64,000 nt of DNA from Nocardia niwae NBRC 108934 = DSM 45340 (GCF_001613465.1 NZ_BDCK01000017.1:186001-250000); one strand, 5' to 3'. Numbered from the stretch's first letter, positions 36,448-46,802 are shown. Made by a program: numbers and translations. Notes: generated by a model not told the origin, from the sequence alone.

Positions 36448-37629
36448 CTAGTCGGCGTCGCGGGGGACGAGGGGGACCGCCGCGACGGCCGTGACGGCGG
36501 CCAGGAAGAAGGCGGCGGGGAAGCCGCTCGCGGTGATCAGCGCGCCGAACACCGGCGGGACGGCGGCCATGGCCAGGTTCTGGCCGGTGTTCTGAACGCC
36601 GAGGCCCCGGCCGCTCCAGTACGGACCGGCGATCTCGGCGACCGCGGTGAAGGCCAAACCGTTGTCGGAGACGGTGATCACGGACGCGGCGATCAGCAGG
36701 GGGATGGCGGCCCACCACCAGTGGGTCCACGCGGTCAGCGCCAGCCCGGCCATCGAGAGCACGGCGGCGACAGCGACCGTGCGCAGCGGTCCCATCCGGC
36801 TGCCGACCCGATCCGACCACGCGCCCGCGCCGATGCGGCCCAGCGCGCCGAGGATCTGCGTGACGGTCACCAGCGCGCCCGCCGCCGCCAGCGACCAGCC
36901 GATGTCGCGGTGCAGCCACAGCAGCGCGAAGGTCCACACCGTGCCCTGCGGGACGACCAGCAGCACCGAGACCAGATGGATGCGCCACAGCGTGGCGTCG
37001 TCACGATAGGGATTGGCGCGCAACGCCGGATCGGCGTCGGAGCGGGCCGGGCGCGGCGGGTCGACGATGCCGGCCAGGCAGCCCACGGCCGCCGCGCCCG
37101 CCATGAGCGCGGGAACGAGAATCGCCGCCGGCACGCCGTGCGCGGCGGCGACGGCCGGAATCGCCAGCGCGCCGACGCCAACTCCAAGCGGCTGCGCTGT
37201 CTGCCGGATGCCCATCGCCAGCCCGCGCCGGTGCGGCGGGAACCAGCCGACGATCACCCGGCCGCTCGCGCCGTTGGTGCTGGCCGCCCCGACGCCGCCG
37301 AGGAACAGCAGCGCGCCCAGGGCGATGTCGTTCGTCGTGGCCGCCGCGGCGCAGCCCGCCGCCGACATCAGCAGTGGACCGCCGACCAGCACCTTGCGTT
37401 CGCCGATCCGGTCGACCAGATAACCCCACGCGATCAGGGTGCACACCAGTCCGACGGTGGGCATGGCCACCAGCAGACCGGCCGTCGCCAGCGACATGCC
37501 GTGATCGGTCAGCGCGGGTAGCAGGAACGGGACGCCGTGAATGAAGACCGCGCTGGAGGCCTGGGCGAACACCCCGAGACCGAGCATGGACCAGCGCCGA
37601 ACCTCGTCGATCTGCGTCACGGTCGCCAT
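36448..37629 (-). CDS. MFS transporter
   Basis: A 393-residue membrane transporter with 12 hydrophobic segments. GYLVDRIGERKVLVGGPLLM at about 69-88 is the MFS motif between helices 2 and 3, and a second copy, SDRVGSRMGPLRT, lies in the second half. Position between leuB and the FAH gene equals that of M. tuberculosis Rv2994, which is also an MFS protein. Substrate unknown. ATG 37629 has an AGGTGAGG site. A TGGGA/TCCCA dyad lies just upstream at 37656-37671. Confidence 0.87.
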   Translation of the reverse strand: MATVTQIDEVRRWSMLGLGVFAQASSAVFIHGVPFLLPALTDHGMSLATAGLLVAMPTVGLVCTLIAWGYLVDRIGERKVLVGGPLLMSAAGCAAAATTNDIALGALLFLGGVGAASTNGASGRVIVGWFPPHRRGLAMGIRQTAQPLGVGVGALAIPAVAAAHGVPAAILVPALMAGAAAVGCLAGIVDPPRPARSDADPALRANPYRDDATLWRIHLVSVLLVVPQGTVWTFALLWLHRDIGWSLAAAGALVTVTQILGALGRIGAGAWSDRVGSRMGPLRTVAVAAVLSMAGLALTAWTHWWWAAIPLLIAASVITVSDNGLAFTAVAEIAGPYWSGRGLGVQNTGQNLAMAAVPPVFGALITASGFPAAFFLAAVTAVAAVPLVPRDAD

Positions 37630-37655
37630 CGGCCTCACCTCTAAGTCTCATTATT

Positions 37656-37671
37656 TGGGATTCTGTTCCCA
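37656..37671. promoter_or_regulatory. TGGGA-N6-TCCCA dyad before the MFS gene
   Basis: Inverted repeat TGGGA (37656-37660), 6 bp, TCCCA (37667-37671), 27 bp upstream of the MFS start. Could be a regulator site; no regulator is adjacent. Confidence 0.35.
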
Positions 37672-37832
37672 CTTTGTGAACTAGCCTGCTTACGGTACAC
37701 CCGTGCGGCCCCGCTGTTCGACGGCTCCGGCTGTCGAACTCCTCACAGCGCGGCCGCAGCTCCGGCGCGCCGGTTCCGACCACTCGGTCGGGCGCGTTCG
37801 AGCAGGTGACGGCGGGTCGATAGACTCCGGGC

Positions 37833-38606
37833 ATGCGTCTAGGTCGAGTTGCCAGTCCCGATGGAGTCGCCTTCGTCAGCATCGAAGGCGACGGAAGCGA
37901 CAGCGTGGCCAAGGAGATCGCGGAACATCCGTTCGGCACACCGACGTTCACCGGCCGGAGCTGGCCGCTGGCCGACGTGCGGCTGCTCGCGCCGATCCTG
38001 GCCAGCAAGGTGGTCTGCATCGGCAAGAACTACGCCGCCCACGCCGCCGAGATGGGTGGGCCCGCCCCCGCCGACCCGGTGATCTTCCTCAAGCCGAATA
38101 CCGCGATCGTGGGGCCGAACGCCCCGATCATCTTGCCGCCCAGTTCATCTCAGGTCGAATACGAAGGGGAGCTGGCGATCGTCATCGGCCGCCCCTGTAA
38201 GGACGTGCCCGCCGCCCGCGCGCTGGACGTGGTGCTGGGTTACACCGCCGCCAACGACGTGACCGCTCGCGACCAGCAGCGCCACGACGGCCAGTGGACC
38301 AGGGGGAAGGGTTATGACACCTTCTGCCCGCTGGGTCCGTGGATCGAAACCTCCTTGGACCCTTCGGATCTGGAGATCGTCACCGAGCTCGACGGTGAAG
38401 TCCGCCAGCGCAGCCGCACTTCGCTTCTCCTGCACGACATCCCGAAGCTCATCGAGTGGATCACCACCGTGATGACGCTGCTGCCCGGTGACGTCATCCT
38501 CACCGGCACCCCCGAGGGCGTCGGCCCGATGCGCGAGGGCCAGCAGGTCTCGGTGACCGTCGAGGGCATCGGCACCCTCACCAATCCCGTTGCCGCCAAA
38601 CGCTGA
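37833..38606 (+). CDS. Fumarylacetoacetate hydrolase-family protein
   Basis: A 257-residue FAH-fold enzyme, in the group that includes 2-hydroxyhepta-2,4-diene-1,7-dioate isomerase and acylpyruvate hydrolases. [14 protein letters not shown] at about 62-75, VIFLKPNT at about 82-89 and the metal-binding [11 protein letters not shown] at about 109-119 with [10 protein letters not shown] further on are conserved. It ends 13 bp before gltX, so the two are probably cotranscribed, as in mycobacteria. The substrate is not known. Confidence 0.9.
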   Translation: MRLGRVASPDGVAFVSIEGDGSDSVAKEIAEHPFGTPTFTGRSWPLADVRLLAPILASKVVCIGKNYAAHAAEMGGPAPADPVIFLKPNTAIVGPNAPIILPPSSSQVEYEGELAIVIGRPCKDVPAARALDVVLGYTAANDVTARDQQRHDGQWTRGKGYDTFCPLGPWIETSLDPSDLEIVTELDGEVRQRSRTSLLLHDIPKLIEWITTVMTLLPGDVILTGTPEGVGPMREGQQVSVTVEGIGTLTNPVAAKR

Positions 38607-38619
38607 TCGAAAGAGAGCC

Positions 38620-40110
38620 ATGACTGAAGTACGGGTCCGATTCTGCCCGTCACCGACCGGAACGCCGCACGTCGGCCTGATCCGCACGGCGCTGTTCAAC
38701 TGGGCCTACGCCCGCCACCACGGTGGCACATTCGTCTTTCGTATCGAAGACACCGATGCCGCACGGGATTCCGAGGAATCCTACCGGGCGATTATCGATG
38801 CGCTGCGCTGGCTCGGGCTCACCTGGGACGAGGGGCCGGAGGTCGGCGGCCCTTACGAACCATATCGTCAGTCGCAGCGAAAAGATCTGCACCGGGACGT
38901 GGTTCGGCGTTTGCTGGAAGCCGGTGAAGCGTATGAATCGTTCTCCACGCCGGAGGAAGTAGAGGCCCGCCATCGCGCCGCGGGACGCGATCCGAAGCTC
39001 GGCTACGACAACTACGACCGCGGCCTGACGGCCGAGCAGATCGAGGCGTACCGGGCCGAGGGCCGTCCCGCCGTGATCCGGCTGCGAATGCCCGACGAAG
39101 ACCTGTCCTGGAACGATCTGGTGCGCGGCGAGACCGCCTTCAAGGTGGGCAGCGTGCCGGACTTCGCGCTCACCCGTGGCAACGGTGAGCCGCTGTACAC
39201 GCTGGTCAACCCGGTCGACGACGCGCTGATGCGGATCACGCACGTGCTGCGCGGGGAGGACCTGCTCTCCTCGACGCCGCGGCAGCTCGCGCTGTACGCC
39301 GCATTGCGCCGGATCGGGGTCACCGATTTCACGCCGGAGTTCGGTCACCTGCCGTTCGTCATGGGCCAGGGCAACAAGAAGTTGTCCAAGCGTGATCCGG
39401 AGTCGAATCTGTTCGCCCACCGCGACCGCGGCTTCATTCCTGAGGGTTTGCTGAATTATCTCGCGCTGCTCGGCTGGGGACTGTCCGAGGACCGCGACGT
39501 GTTCTCCATGGCGGAGATGGTCGAAGCCTTCGACATTTCGAAAGTGAATTCGAATCCGGCCCGTTTCGACCAGAAGAAGGCGGACGCCCTGAACGCCGAG
39601 CACATTAGATTGCTGGCGCCGGGTGATTTCGCCCACCGACTGCGGGAGTATCTCACCGAGCACGGCCGTATCGGCGCCGAAATCGATGAGAAGGTCTTCG
39701 CCGCGGCGGCGGAACTCGTACAGACCAGGATTGTCGTGTTGTCCGACGCCTGGGAGCTGTTGCGTTTCTTGTTCGCGCCGGCGGAGGAGTTCGCGATCGA
39801 CCCCGCGGCGGGAGCCAAGAATCTCGGTTCCGACGCGACCGAGGTATTGCAGGCCGCTATTGCCGCGGTCGAGCCGTTGACCGAGTGGACCACCGAGGCG
39901 ATCGAGGAAGCGCTGAAAAAGGCGCTGATCGATGATCTCGGGCTGAAACCGCGCAAAGCCTTCGCTCCGGTGCGGGTCGCGGTCACCGGATCGCATATCA
40001 GCCCGCCGCTGTACGAATCGCTGGAACTGCTCGGCCGCAGCGTCACCCTGGACCGGCTGCGCTCCGCGCTGGACTGGGAGGAGGCGGGCCAGGGCGCGTC
40101 AAAAGGCTGA
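38620..40110 (+). CDS. gltX: Glutamyl-tRNA synthetase
   Basis: A 496-residue class I synthetase that charges tRNA-Glu, and in organisms without GlnRS also tRNA-Gln. The HIGH-type motif is HVGL at 17-20 in [18 protein letters not shown], and the KMSKS-type motif is KLSKR at 254-258. The C-terminal anticodon-binding domain is complete. ATG 38620 is chosen; the frame opens at 38590 in the FAH gene tail. tRNA-Gln and tRNA-Glu genes follow within 400 bp. Confidence 0.97.
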   Translation: MTEVRVRFCPSPTGTPHVGLIRTALFNWAYARHHGGTFVFRIEDTDAARDSEESYRAIIDALRWLGLTWDEGPEVGGPYEPYRQSQRKDLHRDVVRRLLEAGEAYESFSTPEEVEARHRAAGRDPKLGYDNYDRGLTAEQIEAYRAEGRPAVIRLRMPDEDLSWNDLVRGETAFKVGSVPDFALTRGNGEPLYTLVNPVDDALMRITHVLRGEDLLSSTPRQLALYAALRRIGVTDFTPEFGHLPFVMGQGNKKLSKRDPESNLFAHRDRGFIPEGLLNYLALLGWGLSEDRDVFSMAEMVEAFDISKVNSNPARFDQKKADALNAEHIRLLAPGDFAHRLREYLTEHGRIGAEIDEKVFAAAAELVQTRIVVLSDAWELLRFLFAPAEEFAIDPAAGAKNLGSDATEVLQAAIAAVEPLTEWTTEAIEEALKKALIDDLGLKPRKAFAPVRVAVTGSHISPPLYESLELLGRSVTLDRLRSALDWEEAGQGASKG

Positions 40111-40225
40111 AAATAGGGCTTTGACCAGGCGATTTGTAGTTAACCCGTAGCCGTTTGGTACTCTTCTTCTCGGCCCGGAACACGGTCTCGAGTCACCCAG
40201 ACGCGAGGCTGAACGACCTGGTCAT

Positions 40226-40297
40226 TGGGGTATGGTGTAATTGGCAACACAGCTGATTCTGGTTCAGCCATTCTAGGTTCGAGTCCTGGTACCCCAG
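40226..40297 (+). tRNA. tRNA-Gln (anticodon CTG)
   Basis: Acceptor stem TGGGGTA/TACCCCA, T-loop GGTTCGAGTCC, and anticodon stem GCTGA/TCAGC around loop TTCTGGT with anticodon CTG. The CCA is not encoded. It is 72 nt long and complete. Confidence 0.95.
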
Positions 40298-40442
40298 CGG
40301 AGAGTGTTGGAAGACTTCGGTTCGCGGCCGGAATCCCTCAGCACCTGGCGATTTGGTCGCCGGGCCTCGGCCAGTTAAGCTAGCCGAGCCTCCTGATCGA
40401 AAGATCACCACGGCGCTCCTCGCGACAGCGAGAAGCAGTCCT

Positions 40443-40515
40443 GGCCCCGTCGTCTAGCGGCCTAGGACGCCGCCCTCTCAAGGCGGTAGCGCGGGTTCGA
40501 ATCCCGTCGGGGCTA
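40443..40515 (+). tRNA. tRNA-Glu (anticodon CTC)
   Basis: Acceptor GGCCCCG/CGGGGCT with the family's G1-U72 pair, anticodon stem CCGCC/GGCGG around loop CTCTCAA (anticodon CTC), and T-arm GCGGGTTCGAATCCCGT. CCA is not encoded. A strong terminator follows. Confidence 0.95.
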
Positions 40516-40522
40516 CACGAGT

Positions 40523-40558
40523 GAAAGGCCCATGCTCATGGAGCATGGGCCTTTCTCG
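40523..40558 (+). terminator. Rho-independent terminator after the tRNA pair
   Basis: GAAAGGCCCATGCTC (40523-40537), loop ATG, GAGCATGGGCCTTTC (40541-40555): a perfect 15 bp stem. The T run lies within the right arm and continues weakly. Confidence 0.9.
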
Positions 40559-41001
40559 TTTCGCTATGTCTTGTGGGGGTGCGACCCCGACACCCCGCCC
40601 GGAGGGCTTCGCCCCGCCTGGAACGTGGTGGTTCTGTGGGGGGCTCCTCCGGTGACTCGCGCATCAGCGGTGGCCGCGCAGCTTGCGGCGCCGCGCCTGG
40701 CGAGAGCGGGATGGGCACCGCGACCGACCTCGGGGAGCGGCCGGTGCAAAACGTGAGGCGCACCGAGGCGGCGATCCGGACGGCCGTCAGGGCGTCCTGT
40801 GACATCGCCCGAGGCGACGGTTGCGGCGTCACCGGATTGCGGGCGCCTGGTTCTACCGAGCCACCCGAGTAGGGGCCGGTGCGGCTGCGCCGCCGGCACG
40901 AGACGCCGGTCGCGGATATCGACCTGCCACAAGACCGGACCCGCCGGACACGGCGAGTCCGGGTGCCCCTTCAGCGCGTCCGGCGCGTACCGGCGCAAAA
41001 A
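40556..41001. other. 446 bp without a gene downstream of the tRNAs
   Basis: Nothing convincing on either strand. The frame 40564-40998 on the minus strand gives an Arg/Pro-rich shadow. No integrase or att-like duplicate of the tRNA 3' end is seen. Confidence 0.4.
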
Positions 41002-41035
41002 GAAGGTCCTCCAGCGATCTTGCTGGAGGACCTTC
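40997..41035 (-). terminator. Rho-independent terminator of the DUF5302 gene
   Basis: On the minus strand, GAAGGTCCTCCAGC, a 6 nt loop and GCTGGAGGACCTTC (41002-41015 with 41022-41035) form a perfect 14 bp stem, followed by TTTTT (plus-strand AAAAA at about 40997-41001). Confidence 0.9.
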
Positions 41036-41049
41036 GCCGACTGCTCGGA

Positions 41050-41229
41050 CTAGCCGCTCTTGCGCCGGAATTCCCGCTTGTTGCCGACCGCGGCATGCGC
41101 CCCGGACGCCTTCGACCGTCCGTCGAGGTGGTCGGCCGCGCGGGCGTTCTGCTGGTTCTTGCGCTCCAGTGCTTCCCGGAATTTGCGCTTCACCTCGTCG
41201 GCGCCAGTGGACTTACCCGAATCCGCCAT
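41050..41229 (-). CDS. DUF5302-family small basic protein
   Basis: A 59-residue lysine/arginine-rich protein that starts MADSGKSTGADEVKRKFREA and ends KREFRRKSG, matching the conserved actinobacterial DUF5302 family. ATG 41229 is preceded by GAGGAG, and a strong terminator follows 15 bp after the stop. Function is unknown; the charge suggests nucleic-acid or ribosome association. Confidence 0.8.
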   Translation of the reverse strand: MADSGKSTGADEVKRKFREALERKNQQNARAADHLDGRSKASGAHAAVGNKREFRRKSG

Positions 41230-41377
41230 CGCTGCTCCTCGTCGTCGCGGCCGCGCGGCGCGTCCTCGCGGGCGCCGCTGCCCGGCCGATTTCTGTCGAA
41301 CACCCCGACGCTAGCCCGTGCGGGGCGGTTGTGTCAGTTGGATTTCGGGCGCGTCGCGCGGCCCGATCGCGCCGGGG

Positions 41378-41878
41378 TCAGTCCAGGGCCGGTGCGGTGC
41401 TGCCGCCGAGGGGCATCTCCGGAAGGCCGAGCTTGCGATGATCCCAGCTGCGCGTGCGCTCGGGAACGACGCGCACGGCGACCCGCTTGTGCAGCATGGC
41501 CTCCACCATCGGCCGCACCTCCTCGCTGTAGGGGCCGGTATAGCGTTCCCAGACGCTCACGCCGACGGCGAAGAGTTTCTCGGGGTCCTCGACGATCTCG
41601 GCGCGGCCCTCGATCGAGACGCCCCTGAGCTGGTCGTAGGTGTCGCCCGCCTCGACCATGCAGGTGACCCGGGGGTCACGGCGCAGGTTGACCGCCTTCT
41701 GCGATTTGGCCTTGGTCTCGAACCAGATCTCGCCGTCGATGAGCGCGTACCACATCGCGATCAGGTGCGGCGTGCCCTTCGGGCCGATCGTCGCCAGCGT
41801 CGCGATGCGGCTGCGCTGCAGGAACTCGGTGATCTCGGTGTCGGACATCACGATCTGTGCCCGTTGGTTGACTCCCAT
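41378..41878 (-). CDS. PPOX-class flavin/F420-dependent oxidoreductase
   Basis: A 166-residue split-barrel protein of the pyridoxamine 5'-phosphate oxidase superfamily, subgroup that often uses F420. RIATLATIGPKGTPHLIAMW at about 24-43 and AVNLRRDPRVTCMVEAGDTY at about 62-81 are typical. The place between the tRNAs and the IclR gene equals M. tuberculosis Rv2991. cofC for F420 synthesis is nearby, which fits. The start could be the internal ATG at residue 11 (MSDTEITEF). Confidence 0.85.
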   Translation of the reverse strand: MGVNQRAQIVMSDTEITEFLQRSRIATLATIGPKGTPHLIAMWYALIDGEIWFETKAKSQKAVNLRRDPRVTCMVEAGDTYDQLRGVSIEGRAEIVEDPEKLFAVGVSVWERYTGPYSEEVRPMVEAMLHKRVAVRVVPERTRSWDHRKLGLPEMPLGGSTAPALD

Positions 41879-41911
41879 GGGCCAACTCTAGAGAGTTCGG
41901 ACTGAAACGGG

Positions 41912-42613
41912 TTACAGGCGCTTGTGCAGGGCCTCGGCCGCCGCGACCAGATCCGCCGCCCACCGGGCGCCCGGCCTGCGGCCCATCCGATCGATCGGTC
42001 CGGACACCGAGACGGCCGCGACGACGCTGCCTCCGGCGTCGCGCACCGGTGCGGAAACGCTGGCCACGCCGGCCGCCCGCTCGGCCGCGCTCTGCGCCCA
42101 CCCCCGCTTGCGCACCTCGGCCAGCGCGCGCTCGCCGAACACCGCGTCCGCCAGGATGGTGCGCTGCAGCTCCGGGTCGGCCCACGCCAGCAGTACTTTG
42201 GCCGCCGACCCCGCGGTGAGCGGCAGCCGCGCCCCGATCGGCACGGTGTCGCGCAGTCCGACGGGAGGTTCCAGCGCCGCGACGCAGACGCGGGCGTTGC
42301 CGTCGCGGCAGTACAGCTGGACGCTCTCGCCGGTGATCTCGCGCAGCCGGGGCAGAATGGCCGACGCGGCCTCGAGCAACGGGTCGTTGGCGCTGGTCGC
42401 GAGCTCGGCGAGGGCCGGGCCGGGCCGCCAGGTGCCGTTGCTGTCGCGAGCGAGCAGGCGGTGCACTTCCAAACCGACGGCGAGCCGGTGCGCGGTGGCG
42501 CGCGGTAGCCCGGTGCGCGCGCACAGCTCGTTGAGACCCGACGGATGCTCGGCTACGGCGTACAGGACCGCCACTGCTTTGTCGAGAACGCCGATGCCGC
42601 TATGCTGTCTCAT
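41912..42613 (-). CDS. ndgR: IclR-family regulator of leucine biosynthesis
   Basis: A 233-residue IclR protein. The N-terminal winged helix includes GLNELCARTGLPRATAHRLA at about 26-45, and the effector domain follows. It is divergent from leuC, the same arrangement as NdgR/LtbR in other actinobacteria and Rv2989 in M. tuberculosis, where it controls leuCD and other amino-acid genes. A TCTCA-N26-TGAGA dyad lies at its start codon. Confidence 0.9.
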   Translation of the reverse strand: MRQHSGIGVLDKAVAVLYAVAEHPSGLNELCARTGLPRATAHRLAVGLEVHRLLARDSNGTWRPGPALAELATSANDPLLEAASAILPRLREITGESVQLYCRDGNARVCVAALEPPVGLRDTVPIGARLPLTAGSAAKVLLAWADPELQRTILADAVFGERALAEVRKRGWAQSAAERAAGVASVSAPVRDAGGSVVAAVSVSGPIDRMGRRPGARWAADLVAAAEALHKRL

Positions 42614-42643
42614 AGAACGATACTAGCGTCTCGGATGTTGAGA
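42608..42643. promoter_or_regulatory. Possible NdgR operator between ndgR and leuC
   Basis: TCTCA (42608-42612) and TGAGA (42639-42643) form a wide inverted repeat, with GTCTC repeated at 42607 and 42628. It overlaps the ndgR start. The exact site cannot be fixed by eye. Confidence 0.35.
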
Positions 42644-42768
42644 AATCCACCTTCACGGATTCCGCCCTTCAGCGTCCGGACCAGGCGCAGCTATCCCAAC
42701 TTGTGCAACCGTCACCGCGTCGGAGTCCAGATCGCGGAACGGCTGCTTCGTCCGAAAGGTGATCGACT

Positions 42769-44190
42769 ATGGCCGAACCGCGCACGCTGGCCGAGAAGGT
42801 GTGGGACCAGCACGTCGTCGCTCGCGGGGAGGGCGAGGGTGCCTCGCGCGAACCGGACCTGATCTACATCGACCTGCATCTCGTCCACGAGGTGACCAGC
42901 CCGCAGGCTTTCGACGGCCTGCGCGCCGCGGGCCGGCCGGTGCGTCGGCCGGATCTCACGATCGCGACCGAGGATCACAATGTGCCGACGGTCGATATCG
43001 ACAAGCCGATCGCCGACCCGGTTTCGCGCACCCAGGTGGAGACGCTGCGGCGCAACTGTGCGGAATTCGGTGTGCGGCTGCACCCGATGGGCGACCTGGA
43101 CCAGGGCATCGTGCACGTGGTCGGGCCGCAGCTCGGCCTGACCCAGCCGGGCATGACCGTGGTCTGCGGCGACAGCCACACCTCGACGCACGGGGCGTTC
43201 GGCGCGCTGGCGATGGGCATCGGCACCTCCGAGGTCGAGCATGTGCTTGCCACCCAGACCCTCTCGCTGCGGCCGTTCAAGACGATGGCGATCACGGTGG
43301 ACGGCGCCATGCCCGCGGGCGTGACGAGCAAGGACCTGATCCTGGCCGTCATCGCGAAGATCGGCACCGGCGGCGGCCAGGGCTACGTCCTGGAGTATCG
43401 CGGGGAGGCCATCCGGGGCATGTCGATGGAGGCCCGAATGACGATCTGCAACATGTCCATCGAAGCGGGCGCGCGGGCCGGGATGATCGCGCCGGACCAG
43501 ACGACCTACGAATTCCTCAAAGGACGGCCGCACGCGCCGCAGGGAGCCGACTGGGACGCCGCGGTGGCCGCCTGGGAGGCGCTGAAGACCGACGAGGGCG
43601 CCGTTTTCGACGCCGAGGTGCACATCGACGCCGCTGAGCTGACCCCGTTCGTCACCTGGGGCACCAATCCGGGTCAGGGCGCCCCGCTGGGCGAGGCGGT
43701 GCCCGATCCCGCCGCCTTCGCCGACGAGGTGGCCCGTGAGTCCGCGGAGAAAGCTCTGCGTTACATGGACTTGGAGCCGGGTACTCCGCTTCGACAAGTG
43801 CCGATCGACACCGTATTCGTCGGTTCGTGCACCAACGGACGCATTGAGGATTTGCGTGCGGTGGCCGGGATTTTGAAGGGGCGTCATGTCGCCGACGGCG
43901 TGCGAATGCTGGTTGTACCGGGGTCGATGCGGGTTCGCGCCCAGGCGGAAAAAGAAGGACTCGGGGAGATTTTCACCGCGGCGGGCGCCGAATGGCGGCA
44001 GGCGGGCTGCTCAATGTGCCTGGGAATGAATCCGGACCAGCTCGAGCCCGGCCAGCGTTGTGCGTCCACCTCGAACCGCAACTTCGAGGGCAGGCAGGGC
44101 AAAGGCGGCCGTACGCACCTCGTTTCTCCCCTCGTAGCGGCCGCGACGGCGGTCCGCGGAACTCTGTCGTCGCCTGCGGATCTGGACTGA
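42769..44190 (+). CDS. leuC: 3-isopropylmalate dehydratase large subunit
   Basis: A 473-residue aconitase-family subunit that isomerises 2- to 3-isopropylmalate with Leu[13 protein letters not shown] at about 136-147 is the signature, and the 4Fe-4S cysteines lie in VGSCTNGR near 354 and [10 protein letters not shown] near 414. [14 protein letters not shown] near the C-terminus is conserved. leuD follows after 39 bp. Confidence 0.97.
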   Translation: MAEPRTLAEKVWDQHVVARGEGEGASREPDLIYIDLHLVHEVTSPQAFDGLRAAGRPVRRPDLTIATEDHNVPTVDIDKPIADPVSRTQVETLRRNCAEFGVRLHPMGDLDQGIVHVVGPQLGLTQPGMTVVCGDSHTSTHGAFGALAMGIGTSEVEHVLATQTLSLRPFKTMAITVDGAMPAGVTSKDLILAVIAKIGTGGGQGYVLEYRGEAIRGMSMEARMTICNMSIEAGARAGMIAPDQTTYEFLKGRPHAPQGADWDAAVAAWEALKTDEGAVFDAEVHIDAAELTPFVTWGTNPGQGAPLGEAVPDPAAFADEVARESAEKALRYMDLEPGTPLRQVPIDTVFVGSCTNGRIEDLRAVAGILKGRHVADGVRMLVVPGSMRVRAQAEKEGLGEIFTAAGAEWRQAGCSMCLGMNPDQLEPGQRCASTSNRNFEGRQGKGGRTHLVSPLVAAATAVRGTLSSPADLD

Positions 44191-44229
44191 CCGGCCCCGA
44201 TTCCCTCAAACAAACCCAGGAGATTCGTA

Positions 44230-44838
44230 ATGGAAGCCTTCACCGTGCACAAGGGCGTCGGGGTGCCGCTGCGCCGCTCCAATGTCGATACCGATCAGAT
44301 CATCCCGGCCGTCTACCTCAAGCGGGTGACTCGGACCGGATTCGAGGACGGGTTGTTCGCCGCATGGCGCACCGATCCCGACTTCATTCTGAACATCCCG
44401 CCTTACAACAGGGGTAGTGTGCTGGTGGCGGGCCCGGATTTCGGTACCGGATCGTCACGTGAGCACGCTGTTTGGGCGCTGTCGGACTCCGGCTTTCGGG
44501 TGGTCATCTCATCCCGGTTCGCCGACATCTTCCGCGGCAATGCGGGCAAGGGCGGTCTGCTCGCCGCTCAGATGTCACAGAACGATGTCGAAATGCTCTG
44601 GAAGTTGCTCGAGGAACAGCCGGGCTTGGAATTGGTTGTGGACCTCGAGGCGCGCACGGTGACGGCCGGAACCGTCGTGTTGCCGTTCGATATTGATGAC
44701 TACACCAGGTGGCGTCTGCTGGAGGGATTGGATGACATCGGGCTGACGCTGCGCCGGGAGGACACGATCGCCCGGTTCGAAAAGGCAAGGCCAACATGGA
44801 AACCCACGACCCTCCCGGCACATATTTCGCAGACGTAA
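44230..44838 (+). CDS. leuD: 3-isopropylmalate dehydratase small subunit
   Basis: A 202-residue swivel-domain partner of Leu[16 protein letters not shown] at about 18-32, [17 protein letters not shown] at about 69-85 and [13 protein letters not shown] at about 97-109 are family signatures. It is cotranscribed with leuC. Confidence 0.97.
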   Translation: MEAFTVHKGVGVPLRRSNVDTDQIIPAVYLKRVTRTGFEDGLFAAWRTDPDFILNIPPYNRGSVLVAGPDFGTGSSREHAVWALSDSGFRVVISSRFADIFRGNAGKGGLLAAQMSQNDVEMLWKLLEEQPGLELVVDLEARTVTAGTVVLPFDIDDYTRWRLLEGLDDIGLTLRREDTIARFEKARPTWKPTTLPAHISQT

Positions 44839-44925
44839 TCACCCTTGCCGGTTAGCTGGACAGCCGGAGTTGCGGTAGCTGGACGTGTGCTAAACCACAT
44901 GAATTTTGGCGTGGCACATAGACTC

Positions 44926-44955
44926 TTGCCCAAAGTGGGTTTACCGTGGTACCTA
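44926..44955 (+). promoter_or_regulatory. Possible hupB promoter
   Basis: TTGCCC (44926-44931) and TACCTA (44950-44955) with an 18 bp spacer, 40 bp before the hupB start, with GGAGG just before the ATG. Confidence 0.4.
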
Positions 44956-44994
44956 GTCGGTCCGACGACGGGCCATTAGTCTGCGGAGGATTCA

Positions 44995-45642
44995 ATGAAC
45001 AAGGCGGAACTGATCGACGTTCTGACCGAAAAGTTGGGTACGGACAGGCGCACGGCCACCGCGGCAGTCGAGCATGTGGTCGACACCATCGTGCGCGCGG
45101 TGCACAAGGGTCAGAGCGTCACAATCACCGGATTCGGTGTGTTCGAACAGCGTAAGCGGGCGGCTCGCGTCGCCCGGAACCCGCGTACCGGCGAAACTGT
45201 GAAGGTCAAGCCCACTTCGGTACCCGCGTTCCGTCCCGGCGCTCAGTTCAAGGCGGTGATCGCGGGCAAGCAGAAACTGGCCGCGACCGGGCCCGCCGTC
45301 AAGCGCGGGGTGAATGCGCCGGTGGCCGCGAAGAAGGCGGCGGCGAAGAAGACGGCAGCCAAGAAGACCGCCGCCAAGAAGTCGACGCCGACCAAGGCGC
45401 CCGCCAAGACCACGGCCCGTAAGGCCGCTGCCAAGGCCCCGGCGAAGACCACAGCGCGCAAGACGACCGCTACCAAGACCGCTGCGAAGAAGGCGCCCGC
45501 GAAGAAGACCGCGGTCGCGAAGAAGGCTCCGGCCAAGAAGACGGCCACCAAGGCCACGGCGGCCAAGAAGACCACCGCCGCCAAGAAGACCCCTGCGAAG
45601 AAGACCGCGGCCAAAAAGTCCTCGGCTCGTGGAACCCGCTGA
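44995..45642 (+). CDS. hupB: HU-family nucleoid protein with Lys/Ala-rich tail
   Basis: A 215-residue DNA-binding protein. Residues 1-90 form the HU fold ([15 protein letters not shown], then the beta-arm segment [20 protein letters not shown]). The rest is a histone-H1-like tail of repeated [12 protein letters not shown] units, as in mycobacterial HupB, which compacts DNA and may bind the cell surface. GGAGG lies just before ATG 44995. A strong terminator follows. Confidence 0.96.
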   Translation: MNKAELIDVLTEKLGTDRRTATAAVEHVVDTIVRAVHKGQSVTITGFGVFEQRKRAARVARNPRTGETVKVKPTSVPAFRPGAQFKAVIAGKQKLAATGPAVKRGVNAPVAAKKAAAKKTAAKKTAAKKSTPTKAPAKTTARKAAAKAPAKTTARKTTATKTAAKKAPAKKTAVAKKAPAKKTATKATAAKKTTAAKKTPAKKTAAKKSSARGTR

Positions 45643-45712
45643 TCTCGAGCCACCGCCGGATCGGCGCTGAATGCGCGGCCCCACGACTGGGCCCATTCGC
45701 CTCAACGTCGAG

Positions 45713-45743
45713 ACGGCCCCGGGAGACACCCGGGGCCGTTTTC
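45713..45743 (+). terminator. Rho-independent terminator of hupB
   Basis: ACGGCCCCGGG (45713-45723), loop AGACA, CCCGGGGCCGT (45729-45739), then TTTTC. A perfect 11 bp stem; it may also serve the convergent mutT1. Confidence 0.9.
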
Positions 45744-45839
45744 GGCTGTCCGCCTACCGTGAGCTCATCCCCGCGACGCGTCGCGGTCGTCGATCGGCGC
45801 CCGGCCGACCCGCGCGGTGACGACGGAGTTGCCGTCGGA

Positions 45840-46802
45840 TCAGGACTGCCCGTCGTAGGCTGACAGCGATCGATCCAGATGGTCGGCGGCCACCAAGCGA
45901 TGGCCGACGAACGACAGCACCCACACACTGCCCTTGCGATTGCGCGCCGACGGCAGCACGAGTCCGTCGCGTTCGGCCAGCCGGCCCAGCAGATCCGGGA
46001 TCACCTTGCCCTGACTGCAGACGACGCGAACAACCTTGTCCGACACCAGGGCTCGAAACCGCTCCCCGGCCTCGTCCGGGCGCTCGGCGTACCCGTCCTC
46101 GGAAAACACTGGCTCCTCGATGATTTCGACGCCGAGCTTGTCCGCCAGCGGAGCCACGGTCTGCACGCAGCGCAGGGGAGGAGCCGAGTAGACCTCAGAT
46201 GCGCCGAACGCCAGGAGATTCGGCGTGATCGCGCGCGCCTGCGTCTCACCCTCGCGGTCGAGCGGGCGCTGGTCGTCGGGCCCGTTGAAGCGGTTCCGGC
46301 GGCCGGCTTTGGCATGCCGCACCAACAGGAGCGTGTTGGTGCGCGCGGGTAGCCGGGTGAAGGCGCGCACCACCTGCCGGTCCATCGGATACGACAACTG
46401 GTCCATCACCCGGTCCAGCGGATGCCAGCTGAGCACGTCCACCTCGGAGTTGGCGGTGAACTCCCCGCTGACCAGTTCCGCGGCCCAGTAGTCGACCCGC
46501 TTGAGCTTGCGATGGCCCGGAATCGGGTAGGTCACGTGGCCGAGGTAGCGGCCCAGCTTGCACTCCAGCCCGGTCTCCTCGCGAACTTCGCGGACCGCGG
46601 CCAGCACCGGGGTCTCACCCGGATCGAGCTTGCCCTTCGGCAGTGACCAGTCCTCGTACTTGGGGCGGTGCACGAGCGCGATCTCGATCGCCCCGCTGGG
46701 CGACTCACGCCACAGCACCGCCCCCGCGGCGTAGATGTTGGCGGTGACGCGGGGATCCCACAACGGGCCCCCTTCCTGTTCGAACCCCGTTGTGGCGTTC
46801 AC
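45840..46802 (-). CDS. mutT1: NUDIX hydrolase with histidine-phosphatase domain (MutT1)
   Basis: A 320-residue two-domain enzyme that cleans oxidised nucleotides (8-oxo-dGTP) or diadenosine polyphosphates. The Nudix box [20 protein letters not shown] lies at 57-76, and the C-terminal histidine-phosphatase domain has LVRHAKA at 160-166. The architecture equals M. tuberculosis MutT1. GTG 46802 overlaps the ppk stop (GTGA), and the long frame upstream is a shadow of ppk. Confidence 0.93.
   Translation of the reverse strand: MNATTGFEQEGGPLWDPRVTANIYAAGAVLWRESPSGAIEIALVHRPKYEDWSLPKGKLDPGETPVLAAVREVREETGLECKLGRYLGHVTYPIPGHRKLKRVDYWAAELVSGEFTANSEVDVLSWHPLDRVMDQLSYPMDRQVVRAFTRLPARTNTLLLVRHAKAGRRNRFNGPDDQRPLDREGETQARAITPNLLAFGASEVYSAPPLRCVQTVAPLADKLGVEIIEEPVFSEDGYAERPDEAGERFRALVSDKVVRVVCSQGKVIPDLLGRLAERDGLVLPSARNRKGSVWVLSFVGHRLVAADHLDRSLSAYDGQS

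Noticed and set aside
40226..41001. Integrative element at the tRNA pair
   Set aside because: No integrase, no repeated tRNA 3' end and the gene order downstream is the conserved one.
45314..45670. Arg/Pro-rich frame over the hupB tail
   Set aside because: A frame-shifted shadow of the Lys/Ala codon repeats of hupB.
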